This document shows positions 60,788 through 64,000 of a DNA stretch of 64,000 nucleotides, piece by piece. Below the pieces are notes generated by a model. The model saw only the letters and a program-made list of their open reading frames with translations. It did no database searches and was not told the DNA's origin. Both the position numbers and the translations under genes were made by a program. Position 1 is the first letter of the stretch, and each line of letters starts with the position of its first letter. Source of the stretch: Novosphingobium umbonatum (GTDB taxonomy: Bacteria > Pseudomonadota > Alphaproteobacteria > Sphingomonadales > Sphingomonadaceae); assembly GCF_004005905.1 (NCBI RefSeq), contig NZ_SACO01000002.1:248001-312000 (forward strand). Direction: 5' to 3'.

Positions 60788-62095
60788 TTACTGCCCCTCC
60801 TCCAAATGCAAGCCCCTACGCCCATGCTCGGGCGTATCATGCGGGGTTTCCGGCAAAGGCGCATCGGGGTCCAAAGGCGGCTGCAACATGCCCTCTGCGC
60901 GGCAGACAACGGCGGTGGCCACCGCATTGCCAAACACGCTGGTGCCCGAACGGCCCATGTCGAGGAACGTATCGATCCCCAGCAACAGCGCCACGCCTTC
61001 CACCGGCACATGGAACTGGTTGAGCGTCGCGGCGATCACCACCAGGCTGGCGCGGGGCACACCGGCAATGCCCTTGGACGATACCATCAGCGTCAACAGC
61101 ATCAGCACCTGCTGCTCAAAGCTCAAGTGGATGCCATAGGCCTGCGCGATGAACAGCGAGGCAAAGCTGGTATACATCATCGAGCCGTCGAGGTTGAAGG
61201 CATAGCCCAAAGGCAGCACAAAACCCGAAACGCGGCGCGGCACGCCGAAACGGTCCAAAGCCTCGAACATGCGCGGCAACGAAGCCTCGCTGGTGGCGGT
61301 GGAGAAAGTGATCAGCACCGGCTCGCGCACATAGCGGACCAGCATCAGGATACGCTTGCCAAGGAACAGGCTGCCCGCAGCGATCAGGATCAGCCAGAGA
61401 ATGGCCAGCCCCGCATAGAATTCACCGGCCAACACGCCATAGGTAACGATAATGCCCAGCCCCTTTTGCGCCACGATCGAGGCCGAAGCGCCAAACACCG
61501 CCAGCGGCGACACCGCCATCACATAGGCCGTCACACGCAGCATCATCTGCACCACCGCCTCGGCAAATTCGACGATGATCCGGCCCTTCTCGCCAATCGC
61601 GCTGAGGCCTACGCCGCAGAACACCGAGAAGACCAGAATTTGCAGCACATTGTTGGTGGCCATCGAATCGAGCGCGCTGGTCGGGAAAATTTCCAGCACG
61701 AAATGGCGCAGCGTCAATTCCTTGGTCGCCAGTTCCACCCCCGTGGCCGCCACCGCATTCACGCCCACGCCCGGCTGCCACCAATTGACCAGCACCATGC
61801 CCAGCAACAGCGAGATAAAGCTGGCCGAGAGGAACCATGCCATCGCCTTGGCCCCAATCCGGCCCAGCGCGGTTGAATCGCCCATGCCCGCAATGCCGGT
61901 GATGATGGTCGAGGCGATCAGCGGCGCGATAATCATCTTGATCAGGCGCAGGAACACATCGGGCAAAAGCTTGAGATAATCGGCCCATGCTGCCAGCGCA
62001 GCATCACCCGCATCATAGGAGGAATGCAGCACATAGCCCAGGCCAATGCCCAGAATGAGGCCCAGAATCAGGAATTGCGTCAGACGCTGGCGCAT
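60788..62095 (-). CDS. Dicarboxylate/amino acid:cation symporter
   Basis: A 435-residue DAACS transporter with eight membrane helices and two re-entrant loops. GYAFNLDGSMMYTSFASLFIAQ and MVSSKGIAGVPRASLVV are the hairpin and substrate-site motifs. It takes up dicarboxylates (malate, succinate) or acidic amino acids with Na+ or H+. GltP, DctA and similar proteins cannot be separated from this sequence alone. The start is the ATG at 62095. Confidence 0.92.
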   Translation of the reverse strand: MRQRLTQFLILGLILGIGLGYVLHSSYDAGDAALAAWADYLKLLPDVFLRLIKMIIAPLIASTIITGIAGMGDSTALGRIGAKAMAWFLSASFISLLLGMVLVNWWQPGVGVNAVAATGVELATKELTLRHFVLEIFPTSALDSMATNNVLQILVFSVFCGVGLSAIGEKGRIIVEFAEAVVQMMLRVTAYVMAVSPLAVFGASASIVAQKGLGIIVTYGVLAGEFYAGLAILWLILIAAGSLFLGKRILMLVRYVREPVLITFSTATSEASLPRMFEALDRFGVPRRVSGFVLPLGYAFNLDGSMMYTSFASLFIAQAYGIHLSFEQQVLMLLTLMVSSKGIAGVPRASLVVIAATLNQFHVPVEGVALLLGIDTFLDMGRSGTSVFGNAVATAVVCRAEGMLQPPLDPDAPLPETPHDTPEHGRRGLHLEEGQ

Positions 62096-62210
62096 CTTGG
62101 ATAATCTCCGAATTAAAGGACTGCGCTAGCAATCCCCCAGACGCGGAGCAATAGGGTCGCGGAGCAACAGGGCCGGATTGCGTATCAGCCGCTTTTCCGC
62201 TCCCCGCCCG

Positions 62211-63389
62211 TCAAATGGCCGCCAGCCCCGCTAAAGTGATCCGCGTGAAAATCCGCTGCAAGGCTTCCAGATCGGCAATCGCCACCGCCTCGTCCTTCTT
62301 GTGCATCGTCGCGTTGCACAGGCCGAACTCGATCACCGGCGCCAGATTTTTGAGGAAACGCGCGTCCGACGTGCCGCCGCTGGTGGACACTTCCGCGTCC
62401 AGCCCCGTCTCCGCCTTGATCGCCGCCAGCACCAGATCGGAAAAGGCACCGGGCGGCGTCAGGAAAGCCTCGCCCGAAATCACCGGCCGCACGCTGGCGC
62501 CATGGCGCTCGGCAATGGCGGTCACCAGATCGGACAGGCTTTGCCCCGTGTGCAGGTCGTTGAAACGGATCGAGATACGCGCGCTGGCCTTTTGCGGGAT
62601 GACATTGGTCGCCTTGTTGCCACAGGCAATGTCGGTCACTTCCAGATTGCTGGGCTGGAACCAGTCGGTGCCCTCATCCAGCTTGATCGCTTTCAATTCG
62701 GCCAGCAGCGCCACCAGACGGGTGATCGGATTATCGGCCAGATGCGGATAGGCGACATGGCCCTGCGTGCCCTCCACCTCGATCCACATATTGACGCTGC
62801 CGCGCCGCCCCACCTTGATCATATCGCCCAGGCGGTGAACCGAGGTCGGTTCGCCCACCAGAATGAGATCGGGGCGGATATGGGCGGCATTCATATGGTC
62901 GATCAAGGCCAGCGTGCCATGGGTGGCCACGCCTTCCTCGTCACCGGTGATGATCAGGCTGACCGTGCCCGCCTCCTGCGGCACATCGCGCAGGGCGGCG
63001 ATAAAGGCGGCGACCGAGCCCTTCATATCCACCGCGCCGCGCCCATAGAGCAATTCGCCCGTTTCGGGCGTGCCGCGCCGCGTGGGGGCGAAAGGTCCGC
63101 TGGTCCAGCCTTCACCGGGCGGCACCACATCGACATGGCCCGCATAGGCAAAATGGCGGGTGCCCGCAGGTCCGCGCCGGATCGCGAACAGGTTCTCCAC
63201 CGGCCCATCGGGCGCCTCACCCGCCTGAAAACGATGCACGGCAAAGCCCATGGGCGCCAACATCTGTTCCAGACAGTCAAACACCATGCCCGTGGCGGGG
63301 GTCACGCTAGGGCAGGCGATCAGGGCTTCGGTCAAGCCCGCCACATCGGCGGCGGGGTCAACCAGACGGGATGTTACCAATTCGCTCAT
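62211..63389 (-). CDS. dapE: Succinyl-diaminopimelate desuccinylase
   Basis: A 392-residue di-zinc M20 hydrolase of the succinylase lysine pathway. YAGHVDVVPPGEGW (first His and Asp), LLYGRGAVDMKGSVAAFIAAL (bridging Asp), ITGDEEGVATHG (catalytic Glu pair), a dimerisation lid, and GGTSDARF toward the end. The start at 63389 is about 30 residues longer than many DapE proteins at its N-terminus. Confidence 0.94.
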   Translation of the reverse strand: MSELVTSRLVDPAADVAGLTEALIACPSVTPATGMVFDCLEQMLAPMGFAVHRFQAGEAPDGPVENLFAIRRGPAGTRHFAYAGHVDVVPPGEGWTSGPFAPTRRGTPETGELLYGRGAVDMKGSVAAFIAALRDVPQEAGTVSLIITGDEEGVATHGTLALIDHMNAAHIRPDLILVGEPTSVHRLGDMIKVGRRGSVNMWIEVEGTQGHVAYPHLADNPITRLVALLAELKAIKLDEGTDWFQPSNLEVTDIACGNKATNVIPQKASARISIRFNDLHTGQSLSDLVTAIAERHGASVRPVISGEAFLTPPGAFSDLVLAAIKAETGLDAEVSTSGGTSDARFLKNLAPVIEFGLCNATMHKKDEAVAIADLEALQRIFTRITLAGLAAI

Positions 63390-63459
63390 GCAACAAGCCT
63401 AGCAAAGGCTTGGCCCACTGACCAGCATGACAAGAAGGGAATTGCGCCATGCCGGTTAT

Positions 63460-64000
63460 TTAGGAGCCCAGCGCTTCCTCCATCAAGCGCGCCAGACGCA
63501 GGCCTGCGCGCAGCAGGCGGTCCGAAGCCAAGGGCACATCCTTGTCCAGATCGGCCTCGGACACGGTCACTTCCTTGGGCGTCTTGTCCTCCGGCCCCAC
63601 CACTTTGCCGAAAACCTGCGGGTAAACGACATCATGGGCCAGCTTCCAGCTTTCCTGCGCCCAATCGGGCACTTCGCCCGTGGCCAAACCCGCCTTTTCG
63701 GCAGGGCTATAGGCGCGCACCGCCGGCAGTTTGCCCGCCTTACGCGCACGTTCCACAATGTAATTGTCCCACATCCAATGCAGCGTCAGCGGGGTCGGCT
63801 TGGCGCTGACCACGGTGGGGGGCGTGGTGTTGATAATATAGGGCTCACCCGCGATATTGCCGACGATCACCCCATTGCCGCCCGCGTCATGGGCATGTTC
63901 GGCGGCATGCAGAGGCTGGTGCAAATCGCCCACAAAATGGACCAGAAAGGCCAGCGCTTCCAGACGCTGGGCCGCAGGCAGGCTGGCATCGGCCAGAATG
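63460..64000 (-). CDS. S1/P1 nuclease (partial, 5' end outside the window)
   Basis: The gene runs off the window edge, so only the C-terminal part is present. FLVHFVGDLHQPLHAAEH is the P1/S1 nuclease zinc-ligand signature (HxxGDxHQPLH), followed by GGNG and LHWMWDNYIVE (another ligand His), VPDWAQESWKLAHDVVYP and a C-terminal helix RLLRAGLRLARLM. Family members are secreted or periplasmic zinc nucleases for single-stranded nucleic acid. The signal peptide, if any, would be beyond base 64000. Confidence 0.85.
   Translation of the reverse strand, partial: ILADASLPAAQRLEALAFLVHFVGDLHQPLHAAEHAHDAGGNGVIVGNIAGEPYIINTTPPTVVSAKPTPLTLHWMWDNYIVERARKAGKLPAVRAYSPAEKAGLATGEVPDWAQESWKLAHDVVYPQVFGKVVGPEDKTPKEVTVSEADLDKDVPLASDRLLRAGLRLARLMEEALGS

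Overview
The window reads as one contiguous piece of a GC-rich alphaproteobacterial chromosome, most likely an order Sphingomonadales member (Novosphingobium/Sphingobium-like). Indicators are the two large TonB-dependent receptors inside an aromatic catabolic locus, the mltA-tim44-secB block, the ubiE-ubiB-coaBC-dut neighbourhood next to mutM-rpsT-dnaA, and the gene content as a whole. No rRNA, tRNA, CRISPR array, prophage or transposase gene was recognised. Gene order is dense, with many ATGA or GTGA stop/start overlaps.

Layout: (1) 1-4.4 kb: end of a Do-type protease, an Asp/Glu racemase-family gene, a class A penicillin-binding protein and msrB. (2) 4.4-25.7 kb: an accessory catabolic island. 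It holds two related TonB receptors, an exported dienelactone-hydrolase-fold protein, a lignostilbene-dioxygenase-type carotenoid oxygenase in operon with an NmrA-type reductase and an aldehyde dehydrogenase, two SDRs, four NTF2/SnoaL-like proteins, a quinohaemoprotein alcohol dehydrogenase, a DUF3237 protein, a CmcJ/NvfI-type oxygenase, a MarR regulator, and a VAO/4-cresol-dehydrogenase-type flavoprotein with its cytochrome c and a small Tat-exported partner. I infer uptake, periplasmic oxidation and side-chain cleavage of a lignin-derived phenylpropanoid or diaryl compound. (3) 25.7-36.8 kb: nitronate monooxygenase, aspartokinase, ubiG, a nicotinamide riboside uptake set (yffB-like, pnuC, NadR kinase), aroC, ahpC-ahpF. 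(4) 36-55 kb: core cell-envelope, export and replication genes (smr-mltA-tim44; secB-murJ-trpS; dut-coaBC; ubiE-ubiB; mutM; rpsT; dnaA). (5) 55-64 kb: small membrane protein, ThiF/MoeB-type protein, chemoreceptor, dapB, nth, a dicarboxylate/cation symporter, dapE, and a partial S1/P1 nuclease.

The most unusual feature is a family of about 50-150 bp repeats (15 copies) built on a GCCTCCGGCGGG box followed by a 9-10 bp hairpin. The hairpin stem varies by compensatory changes. The copies strictly alternate in orientation (L,R,L,R...), forming seven inverted pairs plus one solo copy. Four pairs enclose a single small or accessory gene, and three enclose no gene. The cargo-bearing pairs share extra inner homology, and one copy carries an unrelated palindromic repeat exactly in its hairpin loop. 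This looks like an undescribed REP/MITE-like paired element, possibly carrying cargo and/or acting as a 3'-end mRNA structure. A second candidate system is the phenolic catabolic island, with TAAC-N4-GTTA dyads in at least three of its promoter regions.
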